Assembly (NCBI RefSeq): GCF_900115265.1
Contig: NZ_FOVU01000003.1
Coordinates: 496,001-560,000, forward strand
Length of the DNA stretch: 64,000 nt
Reading direction: 5' to 3'
Origin: Bradyrhizobium sp. Ghvi
GTDB lineage: Bacteria; Pseudomonadota; Alphaproteobacteria; Rhizobiales; Xanthobacteraceae
Part shown: piece after piece, positions 8,531 through 17,731 of the stretch
How the letters are laid out: each line of letters opens with the position of its first letter
How positions within the stretch are numbered: position 1 is the stretch's first letter
Translations under genes and position numbers: made by a program
The notes under the pieces: generated by a model
What the model was told of the DNA's origin: nothing
Seen by the model: only the letters and a program-made list of their open reading frames with translations
Database searches by the model: none

Positions 8531-9346
8531 ATGCACGCCAAGCTCCCGCACCCGTTCGACGACGCCACGCGCGTCACCACCGGCGACTCCAGCTGGCAAG
8601 GGCACACCAGCGACGATTACTGGGCCTTTGTCGGCCCGTTCGGCGGCGTGACTGCCGCAACCATCCTGCGCGCACTGATCGAACATCCGCAAGCCGCCGG
8701 CGATCCGCTGGCGCTGACCGTCAATTACTGCGCGCCGATCGCGAAGGGCCCATTCGATCTCGACATTCGGCTGGTGAAGGCCAACCGCTCCAGCCAGCAC
8801 TGGAGCGTCGAACTGTCGCAGGGCGGCGGCGAAGTCGCGACGCTTGCGACCGCCGTCTTCGCCGAGCGCCGGCCGTCCTGGGAGCACAGGGTGGCGCAAT
8901 ATCCCGATGCAAAACCGTTCGAAGCGACGCTCCCATTCCCGAAGATCGCCGCGTCCTGGGCCAACCAGTACGAATTCCGCTTCGTCGAGGGCGAGATGCG
9001 GATCGGCCCACCGCAGTCCGAACCCGCCAGTACCTATTCCAAGATCTGGATCAGTGATCGTGAGCCACGCAAGCTCGACATGCTGTCGCTGATGTCGATG
9101 TCGGACGCCTTCTTCGGCCGCATCTTCCACGCGCGGCGCGAATTGGTGCCGTTCGGCACGGTGTCGCTGACCACCTATTTTCACACCGATAGCGAAGAAC
9201 TCGCGGCTGAGGACCTCACGCGCGTGCTGACGACGGCGGACTCGAACATCATGCACAAGAGCTACGCCGACCAGAACGCCGAGCTGTGGTCGCCGAACGG
9301 CCGGCTGCTCGCGACGAGCACGCAGATCGCGTATTTCAAGGCGTAG
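8531..9346 (+). CDS. acyl-CoA thioesterase family protein (TesB-like double hotdog)
   Basis: About 271 residues with the layout of TesB-like thioesterases. An N-terminal hotdog contains FVGPFGGVTAATILRALIEHP, where the GG-x-x-A helix is typical. A second hotdog contains LDMLSLMSMSDAFFGRIF and SLTTYFHTDSEEL. Members cleave acyl-CoA thioesters in the cytoplasm; chain-length preference is unknown. An ATG 33 bases upstream (8498) is possible, but the conserved fold starts after 8531. It follows glgP by under 100 bases and may be read with it. Confidence 0.82.
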   Translation: MHAKLPHPFDDATRVTTGDSSWQGHTSDDYWAFVGPFGGVTAATILRALIEHPQAAGDPLALTVNYCAPIAKGPFDLDIRLVKANRSSQHWSVELSQGGGEVATLATAVFAERRPSWEHRVAQYPDAKPFEATLPFPKIAASWANQYEFRFVEGEMRIGPPQSEPASTYSKIWISDREPRKLDMLSLMSMSDAFFGRIFHARRELVPFGTVSLTTYFHTDSEELAAEDLTRVLTTADSNIMHKSYADQNAELWSPNGRLLATSTQIAYFKA

Positions 9347-9354
9347 GCTGCACT

Positions 9355-9520
9355 TTCCCTCTCCCCTTGTGGGCCCCTTGTGGGAGAGGCTGGCTCGTCG
9401 CGAAGCGACGAGACGGGTGAGGGGTTCTCTCCACTAGCGAATCTCATACAGTTGAACGCGCGGAGAGAACCCCTCATCCGGCGCTTCGCGCCACCTTCTC
9501 CCACAAGGGGAGAAGGAAAC
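9355..9520. repeat. large inverted intergenic repeat with an internal tandem duplication
   Basis: Two arms of about 70 bases face each other. The left arm starts near CCCTCTCCCCTTGTGGG and reaches GGGTGAGGGGTTCTCTCC; the right arm reads GAGAGAACCCCTCATCC to CTTCTCCCACAAGGGGAGAAGG. In the left arm the 11-mer CCCCTTGTGGG is repeated twice in tandem (CCCCTTGTGGG CCCCTTGTGGG), and the right arm has only one copy. It lies between convergent genes. Confidence 0.8.
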
Positions 9521-9552
9521 AAAAAAGGGCGACCTTTCGGCCGCCCTTTTGC
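9521..9552 (-). terminator. rho-independent terminator of pckA
   Basis: Just past the pckA stop codon the sequence folds as GGGCGACC / GGCCGCCC around a short loop. It is flanked by an A-run on the plus strand, which is a T-run for minus-strand transcripts, and TTTT on the other side, so it can act in both directions. Confidence 0.75.
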
Positions 9553-9568
9553 ATGCAAGACGGAGCAC

Positions 9569-11185
9569 TTACTCCGCCGCGAGCTTCACATCAGGCGCAG
9601 CCGCGCGCACCTCTGCATCCACCTGCGCTTCGAACTTGGCAAAGTTCTTCTGGAACATGCCGACCAGCGCGCGGGCGGTCTTGTCGAACTCGTCCTTGTC
9701 CTTCCAGGTATTGACCGGGTTGAGGATTTCGCTCGGCACGCCCGGCAGCGCGGTCGGGACCGCGAAACCGAAATATTTGTCAGTGCGGAATTCGACGTTA
9801 CGAAGCGAGCCGTCGAGCGCGGCGGTGAGCAGCGCGCGGGTCACCTTGATCGGCATGCGGCTGCCGACGCCATACTTGCCGCCAGTCCAGCCGGTGTTGA
9901 CCAGCCAGCAATCGACGTTGTGCTGAGCGATGAGGTCGCGCAGCATGTTGCCGTAGACGGATGGATCGAGCGGCAGGAAGGGCGAGCCGAAGCAGGTCGA
10001 GAATTCCGGCTGCGGCTCGTTGCCGAGACCGCGCTCGGTACCGGCGACCTTGGCGGTGTAGCCGGAGAGGAAGTGGTACATCGCCTGCGCCGGCGACAGT
10101 TTTGCGATCGGCGGCAGCACGCCGAACGCGTCAGCAGCGAGCATCACCACGTTCTTCGGCTGCGGCGCGCGGCCGGTACGCGACGCATTCGGGATGAAGT
10201 CGAGCGGATAGGCAGACCGGGTGTTCTCGGTCTTGGAGCCGTCGTCGAAATCGACCACGCGGGTGTCTTCGTCGAGCACGCAGTTCTCGAGCACGGCACC
10301 GAAGCGTGTCGAGGCCGCGTAAATCTGCGGCTCGGCTTCCTGCGACAGCTTGATGCACTTGGCGTAGCAACCGCCTTCGAAATTGAACACGCCGTTCGGG
10401 CCCCAGCCGTGCTCGTCGTCGCCGATCAACGTGCGGTTCGGGTCGGCCGACAGCGTGGTCTTGCCGGTGCCGGAGAGCCCGAAGAAGATCGCGGTGTCCC
10501 CCTTGGCGCCGACATTGGCCGAGCAGTGCATCGGCATCACGCCGCGCTCGGGCAAATAGTAGTTCAGCGTGGTGAAGACCGACTTCTTCATCTCGCCGGC
10601 ATAATAAGACCCGCCGATCAGCACGATCTTGCGGGCGAAATCGATCGCGACGACGTTCTCCGAACGGCAGCCGTGACGTTTGGGATCGGCGCGGAAGCTC
10701 GGCATGTCGATGATGGTGAGCTCCGGCACGAAGGTCGACAGCTCGATCGCCTCGGGACGGATCAGCAGCGTGCGAATGAACAGCGAATGCCAGGCGAGTT
10801 CGGTGAAGACGCGCGTCTTGATCCGGTAGGCCGGATCGGCGCCGCCATAGAGATCCTGCGCGAACAGGCTCTTGCCCTCGGCATGCTTGAGGAAGTCCTG
10901 ATAGAGCGTCTCGAACTGCTCTGCGGTGATCGATTGATTGCCGGCCCACCACATCTTCTTGTCGGTGGCGGCGTCGCGCACCGTGAACTTGTCCTTTGGG
11001 CTGCGGCCCGTGAATTCGCCGGTGTCGGCGCAGAGTGCGCCGTCAGCGGATAACACCGCCTCGCCCGCAGCGAGCGAATATTGGTAGAGCTGCGGCGCGC
11101 CGAGGTTCCAGTGAACCCGTTTGAGATTCTTTAAGCCGAATTTGTCGGCGCCGAAGGCACCGTTGCGCACGCCCGTCTCTTGCAC
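9569..11185 (-). CDS. pckA: phosphoenolpyruvate carboxykinase (ATP)
   Basis: PckA turns oxaloacetate and ATP into phosphoenolpyruvate, the first committed step of gluconeogenesis when cells grow on organic acids. The 538-residue length is exactly that expected. Visible motifs are the substrate site [14 protein letters not shown], the kinase-1a P-loop [14 protein letters not shown], kinase-2 DDEHGW and the metal-site region. The GTG start at 11185 is fixed by a perfect AGGAGG seven bases upstream; the 42 longer codons are not needed. A TATAAT box and an 18-bp palindrome lie about 70-95 bases upstream. Confidence 0.97.
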   Translation of the reverse strand: MQETGVRNGAFGADKFGLKNLKRVHWNLGAPQLYQYSLAAGEAVLSADGALCADTGEFTGRSPKDKFTVRDAATDKKMWWAGNQSITAEQFETLYQDFLKHAEGKSLFAQDLYGGADPAYRIKTRVFTELAWHSLFIRTLLIRPEAIELSTFVPELTIIDMPSFRADPKRHGCRSENVVAIDFARKIVLIGGSYYAGEMKKSVFTTLNYYLPERGVMPMHCSANVGAKGDTAIFFGLSGTGKTTLSADPNRTLIGDDEHGWGPNGVFNFEGGCYAKCIKLSQEAEPQIYAASTRFGAVLENCVLDEDTRVVDFDDGSKTENTRSAYPLDFIPNASRTGRAPQPKNVVMLAADAFGVLPPIAKLSPAQAMYHFLSGYTAKVAGTERGLGNEPQPEFSTCFGSPFLPLDPSVYGNMLRDLIAQHNVDCWLVNTGWTGGKYGVGSRMPIKVTRALLTAALDGSLRNVEFRTDKYFGFAVPTALPGVPSEILNPVNTWKDKDEFDKTARALVGMFQKNFAKFEAQVDAEVRAAAPDVKLAAE

Positions 11186-11251
11186 GAAAAATCCTCCTAG
11201 AACCCGCGACATCAAGCGCAACCATGCTCTGGTGCCTTCGCGGTCACCGTG

Positions 11252-11279
11252 ATTATAGGCCGTCCGGCCTCGGCTGGAC
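11252..11279 (-). promoter_or_regulatory. putative pckA promoter with palindromic operator
   Basis: On the minus strand a perfect -10 hexamer TATAAT (11252-11257) is preceded by the palindrome GTCC-n-GCC-nn-GGC-n-GGAC (11262-11279), lying between the -10 and the expected -35 position. No good -35 hexamer is visible. The position suggests a repressor site that blocks polymerase; no regulator can be named from the sequence. Confidence 0.5.
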
Positions 11280-11466
11280 GATCTAATAATGATGAACGCT
11301 GGCCTTGCCAAGCTGATCCCGCAGGACTTGGTTTATTCAAGGACTGCGCCAAACGTCGCGCATATCAGCGTCGACAAGGCTTATGCAAAAATCATCAATG
11401 ATCGCGCAACCAAATGGCTGTTTCAGCGTTGTCACGTGTTTTGCGACGCACAAATGCTGCGCCGCT

Positions 11467-14061
11467 TTATCGTATCGCACCTTCGCCAATGAGCGCGAAC
11501 GCTCCCCACATGGCGGGGTAGGCATTGCGGGGCGACGATGTGTCATCAACATACGTTAACATCGCGCGCCGAAGAGCTTCGGCTCTACCGAGATTTGGTT
11601 CGTTCTTGAGCAGATCGAAAGTCGATGTGGTCAAGCGGGTGGCAGCTTCGGAATCAACCGCCCAGTGCGAGACCAGCAGGGCACGCGCACCGGCATAGAA
11701 GAACGCACGGGCCAGTCCCGACAAGGCCTCGGCGCCGGGCTTGTCGCCGGCGATCGTGTTGCAGGCCGACAGCACAACCCAGTCTGCATTGAGCTTGAGC
11801 TGGGCAACTTCGCTCGCGGTGAGCAAACCATCATCCAGTTCGGAAGGCTGTTCGGGAATGGACAGCGCGAGCGACGGTTCGCCCACACCCTTGATATCGC
11901 CGGCGACGAGGCCGTGCGTTGCGAAGTAGATGATGCTGTATTGGGCGAGCGCCGCACGCTTGAGCGTCGCTTCGCTGGCGTCGCGGCCGAGATGAATGTC
12001 GGCATCGCTCGCACCGACATCTTTCGCCACGGCGTTCAACTCGTCCGCGGTATCGGGGAGCTGCGGCAGCGCCTGCGCAAGCCGTGCGCGATCGACGCCC
12101 GCGCCCCGCCAGAAATCGGTGTAGGCTGACGCCGCGATGTTTCGCGCGGCGATCTTGCCGCTCGTAGAGCGACGATCAGCCGGGTTCTCTTGCGCGGGAT
12201 TGAACACGGGATCGCCGAAGCCGGTCATCGGCTTGACGCCTTCGTTCTTGCGCGCGAAAGCGCGCAGCGATTTCAGGCTGACCACCGACGGCAGCACAGA
12301 TACGGCCTGACGCCGCAGCAGCCAGGCGGCGCGGCGATAGCCCTCAAGCGTATCAGGGATCGCAGCTTGCGGGGGTTCCGTGACGAGCAGATGAAACGGC
12401 AACGCTGTCAGCGCGCCCGACGGCACCGTGAGCAGACTGCGCTTGTCCTTGACCAGCGCCTCGACCGGGCCGAGCAGCGCAACGTAGAGCTCGTTGGCGA
12501 GAGCGAGATCGAACAGGCCTGATTTGCCTGAGCCATCACGCGCCTTGCCGACATCAAGACCTCGGCGAAATGCGGCGACCTTTTGCGCCAGCGCTTCCGC
12601 GCCAAGCGGAATCTCCTTCCAATCGGCGCCCTCGCGCGTGATGGCGATGACATAGCTGCGCTTGTCGACGACGGAATAGAGCACCATGGCTTCATCGGCA
12701 GACAGCAGCGACTGAACGTCCCTCACCGTCAGTGACAGCGGGTTGGAAAGCGAGGCGTAATCGGGGAACTCGACGGTGAGCGTCTTCTGCAACCCGGCGC
12801 GCTCGCTTGCGATGGCCGCGATCCGTGCCCGGCTCCGCTGCTCGGAGCCGGCATCGCGTTGCGCCGATGATTTCGACACGGCCGCGATGATCGCCTTGTC
12901 GAGCGCTTCCGATTCGGCCGCAAGATCCTGGTCCTTGCGCACCAGCTCCGCGAGCCGGTCGCTGCCGGCCGCAAGTCGCACGGCGAGCTTGTTCACGGCC
13001 GATGCGGCCGAGGATTGCGTGCCGCGCTGGATCGCCGCGAGCGCCTCGTCCAGCGCCTTGTCATCTGGCAACAGGGATTGCTGGCGCGCCGCGAATAAAA
13101 TCGGAAGCACGACGCGCAATTGCGCGCGATCACCTGCAAGCGTCTTTTCCGCGAGCGGCAATGCGTCTGCAGTTCGACCGGACACGTGGAGGAAATAGGC
13201 GAGATTGCTAGTGGATGTCGCGACGTCGGGATGATCCGTACCCAGCGTACGCTCCCGAACGGCGAGCGCGCGGCGATAAAGCGGCTCGGCACCCGCATAG
13301 CGCTGCTGGTGCTCGTAAAGGCCAGCGAGATTGTTCAGGGAACGCGCGACATCGGGATGATCCGGTCCCAGCACTTTCTCGCGGATCGCAAGCGAACGCT
13401 TGATCGGCGCCTCGGCATCGCCATCGCGATTGAGGTCACGATCGAGTTGACCGAGATTGTTCAGGAGCGTTGCGACCGCGGGATGCTCGGGACCGCCGAC
13501 TTTCTGGAAGATCGCGAGCGCGCGCTGAAACAGCGGCTCAGCCTCCACAAAGTGCTCCTGCTTCACATAGAGCGTGGCGAGATTGTTGAGAGACTGGCCG
13601 ATATCGGGATGCTCGCGCGACAGCGCCTTTTCGCGGATCGCAAGCGCACGCTTGAACAGCGGTTCGGCATCTGTGAAGCGGCCCTGCCGCAGATCGAGCG
13701 CAGCGAGATTGTTCAGTATCGGCGCGATCTCGACACTGTCGAGGCCGGTCCCCTTCTCCATCAGTGCGATCGCGCGCTTGTAAATCGGCTCGGCCTGATC
13801 GTCGTGTCCCTGGTCGGCATAGACCTGGGCGAGATTGTTGAGCGCGGCGGCGAGATCGCGATTGTTGCTGGTCTGCTCCAGCGTGGCCACCATCGCCTGC
13901 GCCAGTGGCAGCGCTTCCGCATATTTCCCGGCCGTTCTGACCGCATTGATCCGCGCGCTCTGACCGGAGAGGTCACCCTTCTGGGCGATGCCAGGCGTGA
14001 CAAGCGACGCGGTGATCGCAAGCGCCAGGCTTGCGACCAATGCCAGACGACGATTTGTCAT
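11467..14061 (-). CDS. exported TPR-CHAT domain protein (caspase-like protease fold)
   Basis: A protein of about 864 residues. A signal peptide (LALVASLALAITASLVTPGIA) is followed by at least six 42-residue tetratricopeptide repeats of the kinesin-light-chain type (roughly residues 40-320, each with ALAIREK and HPDVARSLNNLA-like pieces), a linker, and a C-terminal CHAT domain (about 560-860). The CHAT His-Cys pair is visible: His716 in YFATHGL and Cys767 in LSACNT. CHAT proteins are caspase-like peptidases. TPR-CHAT proteins are common in cyanobacteria and rhizobia, but substrates are mostly unknown. The signal peptide places this one in the periplasm. The start at 14061 is chosen for the signal peptide. 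Confidence 0.88.
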   Translation of the reverse strand: MTNRRLALVASLALAITASLVTPGIAQKGDLSGQSARINAVRTAGKYAEALPLAQAMVATLEQTSNNRDLAAALNNLAQVYADQGHDDQAEPIYKRAIALMEKGTGLDSVEIAPILNNLAALDLRQGRFTDAEPLFKRALAIREKALSREHPDIGQSLNNLATLYVKQEHFVEAEPLFQRALAIFQKVGGPEHPAVATLLNNLGQLDRDLNRDGDAEAPIKRSLAIREKVLGPDHPDVARSLNNLAGLYEHQQRYAGAEPLYRRALAVRERTLGTDHPDVATSTSNLAYFLHVSGRTADALPLAEKTLAGDRAQLRVVLPILFAARQQSLLPDDKALDEALAAIQRGTQSSAASAVNKLAVRLAAGSDRLAELVRKDQDLAAESEALDKAIIAAVSKSSAQRDAGSEQRSRARIAAIASERAGLQKTLTVEFPDYASLSNPLSLTVRDVQSLLSADEAMVLYSVVDKRSYVIAITREGADWKEIPLGAEALAQKVAAFRRGLDVGKARDGSGKSGLFDLALANELYVALLGPVEALVKDKRSLLTVPSGALTALPFHLLVTEPPQAAIPDTLEGYRRAAWLLRRQAVSVLPSVVSLKSLRAFARKNEGVKPMTGFGDPVFNPAQENPADRRSTSGKIAARNIAASAYTDFWRGAGVDRARLAQALPQLPDTADELNAVAKDVGASDADIHLGRDASEATLKRAALAQYSIIYFATHGLVAGDIKGVGEPSLALSIPEQPSELDDGLLTASEVAQLKLNADWVVLSACNTIAGDKPGAEALSGLARAFFYAGARALLVSHWAVDSEAATRLTTSTFDLLKNEPNLGRAEALRRAMLTYVDDTSSPRNAYPAMWGAFALIGEGAIR

Positions 14062-14135
14062 GAACCCTCGCTGCCACCTCGGACCGATCACGATCTTGGG
14101 TCGCCGCGATGAGACGTGACGTTCAATTGTCGCAG

Positions 14136-14882
14136 TCAGTCAGGGATCCGGTCGGTCTTCGCGCGCGCCTCGCCGGCCAGGCGGACCAGCATCTTGCGCA
14201 ATGCTGCACCATCAGTCACCCGGTCCGGAAAATCCAGCCGCAGCGCGGTCTGGCCATCCTGCATGTCGAGACCTTCGGGGTCGCAGCCGGTGCAGCGCCA
14301 GTCGCCCGCGGCCGCACCGAGCAGCTTGGTGGCGTAAAGGGTCATGGCCTCGCGATGATCGGCATTCATGTGCTCGACCGCGCCCTCCTCAGCCGCCAGC
14401 AGGTCCTCGGCGCCAGTGAGGTCCGTGAGGAACTGCTCCGGCTTGAGGTCGACGATTCGGCCAAAGCCGGCGACCAGATGGGTTCCCGTGGGCCGGATCC
14501 GGAAGAACGAGAAATCCTGAAACGAGACAAAGGCTTCGGCTGAGGGATGGGCATTGAGATACCGCCGCTGGAGCAGATCCTTCTCGTTGTCGTCCTGCTC
14601 GGCCCGGCCTGACAGCATGATCCGGGCGCCCTCCAGCGGATCGCCGGCGGCGCGCTCGTCCAGCATCAGGGAAACCCTGTTGTCGCTGAGGATATTCCTG
14701 GTGTGGACGGCCAATCGGGAGATCAGCAGGATCGGCGAGCCGTCAGGGTGGCTCGCCAGATTGACCAGGGAACAATAGGGATCGCCGCTGCCCGCCATGA
14801 GGGTTGCGAGCGCCCCCTGCCGCGAGCGCCTAAGCAGCGACTTGGCGAGCTTTGGGGGAGTGAAATCGGGGGTCGGTTGCAT
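14136..14882 (-). CDS. HugZ-like FMN-binding split-barrel protein with DUF2470 domain
   Basis: A 248-residue protein. The N-terminal half is a pyridoxamine-phosphate-oxidase-like split barrel (GALATLMAGSGDPYCSLVNLA, RNILSDNRVSLML) and the C-terminal half is DUF2470 (EHMNADHREAMTLYATKLLG). This architecture is that of HugZ/HutZ heme-utilisation proteins, so heme binding or degradation is possible. Many rhizobial members are uncharacterised and no other heme gene is nearby. The start at 14882 is preferred over a methionine nine codons earlier. A perfect 16-bp palindrome lies 40-55 bases upstream. Confidence 0.8.
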   Translation of the reverse strand: MQPTPDFTPPKLAKSLLRRSRQGALATLMAGSGDPYCSLVNLASHPDGSPILLISRLAVHTRNILSDNRVSLMLDERAAGDPLEGARIMLSGRAEQDDNEKDLLQRRYLNAHPSAEAFVSFQDFSFFRIRPTGTHLVAGFGRIVDLKPEQFLTDLTGAEDLLAAEEGAVEHMNADHREAMTLYATKLLGAAAGDWRCTGCDPEGLDMQDGQTALRLDFPDRVTDGAALRKMLVRLAGEARAKTDRIPD

Positions 14883-14921
14883 CGGCTTTCTCGGCTCAGG
14901 TGGTTGCAAGGCGGGCCTTTT

Positions 14922-14937
14922 TTCGGGTAAACCCGAA
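14922..14937. promoter_or_regulatory. perfect 16-bp palindrome, candidate operator
   Basis: TTCGGGT-AA-ACCCGAA is perfectly symmetric. It lies in the 240-bp divergent space between the HugZ-like gene and chvI, nearer the HugZ-like gene. It could be a repressor site or a short mRNA hairpin. No known regulator is assigned. Confidence 0.4.
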
Positions 14938-15122
14938 CCCGGTTATGGGTCGATATGCGGCGAATCCGCCGTGTTTCGTGGAACTTGGTCACACTTCAGC
15001 CCAGCTTGCATTGCTCGGTGACACGGTTCGAACGCCAAATTCGGCACCCATGTATGCGGCGCATCACTGGATTGCTCGCCGTTTAAGCCACGACCCAAAC
15101 GGAAAGCAGAAAGCAGAGGCTC

Positions 15123-15824
15123 ATGCCCACAATCGCTTTGGTCGACGACGACCGCAACATTCTCACATCCGTCTCGATCGCGCTGGAAGCCGAAGGCTAC
15201 CGCATCATGACCTACACCGACGGTGCCTCCGCGCTTGACGGCTTCCGCACCACCCAGCCCGATCTCGCCATCCTCGACATCAAGATGCCCCGTATGGACG
15301 GCATGGAGACGCTGCGCCGTCTGCGGCAGAAGTCCGACCTGCCGGTGATCTTCCTGACCTCCAAGGACGAAGAGATCGACGAGCTGTTCGGTCTCAAGAT
15401 GGGCGCGGACGATTTCATCCGCAAACCGTTTTCGCAACGCCTCCTGGTCGAACGCGTCAAGGCGGTGCTGCGCCGATCGGCACCGAAGGATCCGACGGTT
15501 GCGCCGAAGGAGAACGACGCCAAGGCGCTCGACCGCGGTCTGCTGCGGATGGATCCGGAACGGCATACCTGCACCTGGAAGAACGAGCCGGTGACGCTGA
15601 CCGTCACCGAATTCCTGATCCTTCAGGCGCTGGCGACCCGGCCCGGCGTGGTCAAGAGCCGCAACGCGCTTATGGACGCCGCCTACGACGACCAAGTCTA
15701 TGTCGACGACCGCACCATCGACAGCCACATCAAGCGGCTGCGCAAGAAGTTCAAGGTGGTCGACAACGATTTCGAGATGATCGAGACGCTCTACGGCGTC
15801 GGCTACCGCTTCAAGGAAGCCTGA
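15123..15824 (+). CDS. chvI: two-component response regulator ChvI
   Basis: A 233-residue OmpR/PhoB-type regulator. The receiver domain has the acidic pocket (LVDDDRN), phosphoacceptor Asp52 in [13 protein letters not shown], and the conserved Lys in FLTSKDEE. The C-terminal winged helix ends with [16 protein letters not shown] and YGVGYRF. ChvI with ChvG controls envelope, acid-stress and host-interaction genes in Agrobacterium, Sinorhizobium and Brucella. The next genes (chvG, hprK, EIIA, HPr) are in the order seen across rhizobia. Confidence 0.95.
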   Translation: MPTIALVDDDRNILTSVSIALEAEGYRIMTYTDGASALDGFRTTQPDLAILDIKMPRMDGMETLRRLRQKSDLPVIFLTSKDEEIDELFGLKMGADDFIRKPFSQRLLVERVKAVLRRSAPKDPTVAPKENDAKALDRGLLRMDPERHTCTWKNEPVTLTVTEFLILQALATRPGVVKSRNALMDAAYDDQVYVDDRTIDSHIKRLRKKFKVVDNDFEMIETLYGVGYRFKEA

Positions 15825-15858
15825 GGCGCGCGCGCCTTCACGACAGATGAGGGCTGCA

Positions 15859-15883
15859 CCGGTTCTGATTCCATCAGAACCGG
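15859..15883. other. perfect 11-bp hairpin between chvI and chvG
   Basis: CCGGTTCTGAT, loop TCC, ATCAGAACCGG form a perfect 11-bp stem 35 bases after the chvI stop and 58 bases before the chvG start. There is no T-run, so it is more likely a mobile palindrome, an RNA-stability element or a partial attenuator than a classic terminator. Confidence 0.7.
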
Positions 15884-15940
15884 GCATGCTCTAGGATGCG
15901 GGGACCGTCGCTTTGAGCTGTCCTAACGCGGGCGTAAGCA

Positions 15941-17731
15941 TTGCTTGACCGAACGCAGCCTGATCCGAGTTCGAACGCCGAGGAGATTGCATCCCACGGC
16001 GCATCGGACCGCGAGGACAAGCCCGCTGCGAAAGGCTGGGGGCCGCTGAACTGGCTCAAGCGCGCCGGACAGTTCTTCTTCGCGCTGTCCTTCTCCAGCC
16101 TGACCCGCCGCATCGTCTCGCTCAACCTCGCGGGCCTCGTCGCCCTGGTCGCGAGCATCCTGTATCTGTCGCAGTTTCGCGCCGGCCTGATCGACGCTCG
16201 CGCGCAGAGCCTTTTGGTGCAGGCCGAGATCATCGCCGGCGCCATCGGCGCCTCGGCGACGGTGCAGACCAACGCGATCACCGTCGATCCCGAGCGGCTG
16301 CTCGACCTGAAGCTGGGCGAGAGCTATGGCGGAATGGACGACTCGCTGGATTTTCCGATCAATCCCGAGCGCGTGGCGCCGGTGTTGAGCACCTTGATCT
16401 CGCCGACCAAGACCCGCGCGCGGATTTTCGACCCCAACGGCAGCGTGCTGCTCGACAGCCGTGACCTCGATAGTGTGCGGGGCTTTCCGCTGCCGCCGCT
16501 GTCGGAAAAGCCGGGCTTGGCCGAACGCATCATGGTCCCGGTACGGACCTGGCTGAATCGCGGCGATCTGCCGCTCTATCGCGAACTCGGCCGCGAGAAC
16601 GGCAAAGGCTATGTCGAAGTGGCCGATGCGCTCCAGGGCCTGAAGCGCTCGATGGTGCGGGTCAATTCGCGCGGCGAGGTGATCGTCTCCGTCGCGGTCC
16701 CCGTGCAGCGGGCGCGTGCGATCCACGGCGCGCTGATGCTCTCGACCCAGGGCGATGAAATCGATCAGATGGTCACGGCCGAGCGCCTCGCGATCCTCAA
16801 GGTCGGCGGCGTTGCTGCCGCCGTCATGATCATGCTGTCGCTGCTGCTTGCGAGCACGATCGCCGGACCCGTGCGCCGCCTTGCCGACAGCGCTGAACGC
16901 GTCCGCCGCCGCATCAAGAGCCGCGTCGAAATTCCGGACTTCACGCGTCGCCGCGACGAGATCGGCCATCTTTCCGGCGCACTGCGTGACATGACCAGCG
17001 CGCTCTACAAGCGAATCGAAGCGATCGAGATGTTCGCCGCCGACGTCGCCCACGAATTGAAGAACCCGTTGACCTCGCTGCGCTCCGCGGTCGAGACGAT
17101 GCCGCTGGCGCGCAACGAGAACAGTCGCGCGCGCCTGCTCGAAGTGATCGAGCATGACGTCAAGCGGCTCGACCGGCTGATCTCGGACATTTCGGATGCG
17201 AGCCGGCTCGATGCCGAATTGCAGCGGCAAGACGCGATTCCGGTCGATCTCAGGCGGCTCCTTGGCACGCTGGTTGCGGTGGCCAATGAAACGAAGCTCG
17301 GCCACGACGTCGCGGTCGAGGCGCGCTTCGAGGGCCGGAGCCCGACCGACACCTTCTCGGTCAGCGGCCATGATTCGCGGCTTGGGCAGGTGGTCTCCAA
17401 CCTGCTCTCCAACGCACAGTCGTTTTCGGAAGCCGGCAGCAAGGTGCGCCTGACCTGCCGCCGTGTCCGCGGCGAGATCGAGATCGTGGTCGACGATGAC
17501 GGCCCGGGCATCCGCGACGACGCGCTGGAGCGCATCTTCGAGCGTTTCTACACCGACCGGCCGCATCAGGGATTTGGCCAGAATTCCGGCCTCGGGCTCT
17601 CGATCTCGAAGCAGATCGTCGACGCCCACGGCGGACGCATCTGGGCGGAGAATCGCGCTGGCCCAGCGGACGAAGACGGCGCGCCGACGGTCGCGGGCGC
17701 GCGTTTCGTGGTGAGGCTGCCGGCGCTATGA
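15941..17731 (+). CDS. chvG: sensor histidine kinase ChvG
   Basis: A 596-residue membrane kinase partner of ChvI. It has a first membrane segment near residues 55-75 (LNLAGLVALVASILYL), a periplasmic sensor domain of about 200 residues, a second membrane segment (VAAAVMIMLSLLLASTIAG), HAMP, the dimerisation/phosphoacceptor helix with His371 in DVAHELKNPLTSL, and an ATPase domain with N, G1 (DDGPGI) and G2 (GLGLSIS) boxes. The TTG start at 15941 is the only good one in frame but lacks a strong ribosome site. It overlaps hprK by four bases, which implies coupled translation. Confidence 0.94.
   Translation: MLDRTQPDPSSNAEEIASHGASDREDKPAAKGWGPLNWLKRAGQFFFALSFSSLTRRIVSLNLAGLVALVASILYLSQFRAGLIDARAQSLLVQAEIIAGAIGASATVQTNAITVDPERLLDLKLGESYGGMDDSLDFPINPERVAPVLSTLISPTKTRARIFDPNGSVLLDSRDLDSVRGFPLPPLSEKPGLAERIMVPVRTWLNRGDLPLYRELGRENGKGYVEVADALQGLKRSMVRVNSRGEVIVSVAVPVQRARAIHGALMLSTQGDEIDQMVTAERLAILKVGGVAAAVMIMLSLLLASTIAGPVRRLADSAERVRRRIKSRVEIPDFTRRRDEIGHLSGALRDMTSALYKRIEAIEMFAADVAHELKNPLTSLRSAVETMPLARNENSRARLLEVIEHDVKRLDRLISDISDASRLDAELQRQDAIPVDLRRLLGTLVAVANETKLGHDVAVEARFEGRSPTDTFSVSGHDSRLGQVVSNLLSNAQSFSEAGSKVRLTCRRVRGEIEIVVDDDGPGIRDDALERIFERFYTDRPHQGFGQNSGLGLSISKQIVDAHGGRIWAENRAGPADEDGAPTVAGARFVVRLPAL

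Noticed and set aside
11289..11492. Plus-strand 67-codon frame upstream of pckA
   Set aside because: No ribosome site or family resemblance; it runs into the 3' end of the TPR-CHAT gene and is probably noncoding.
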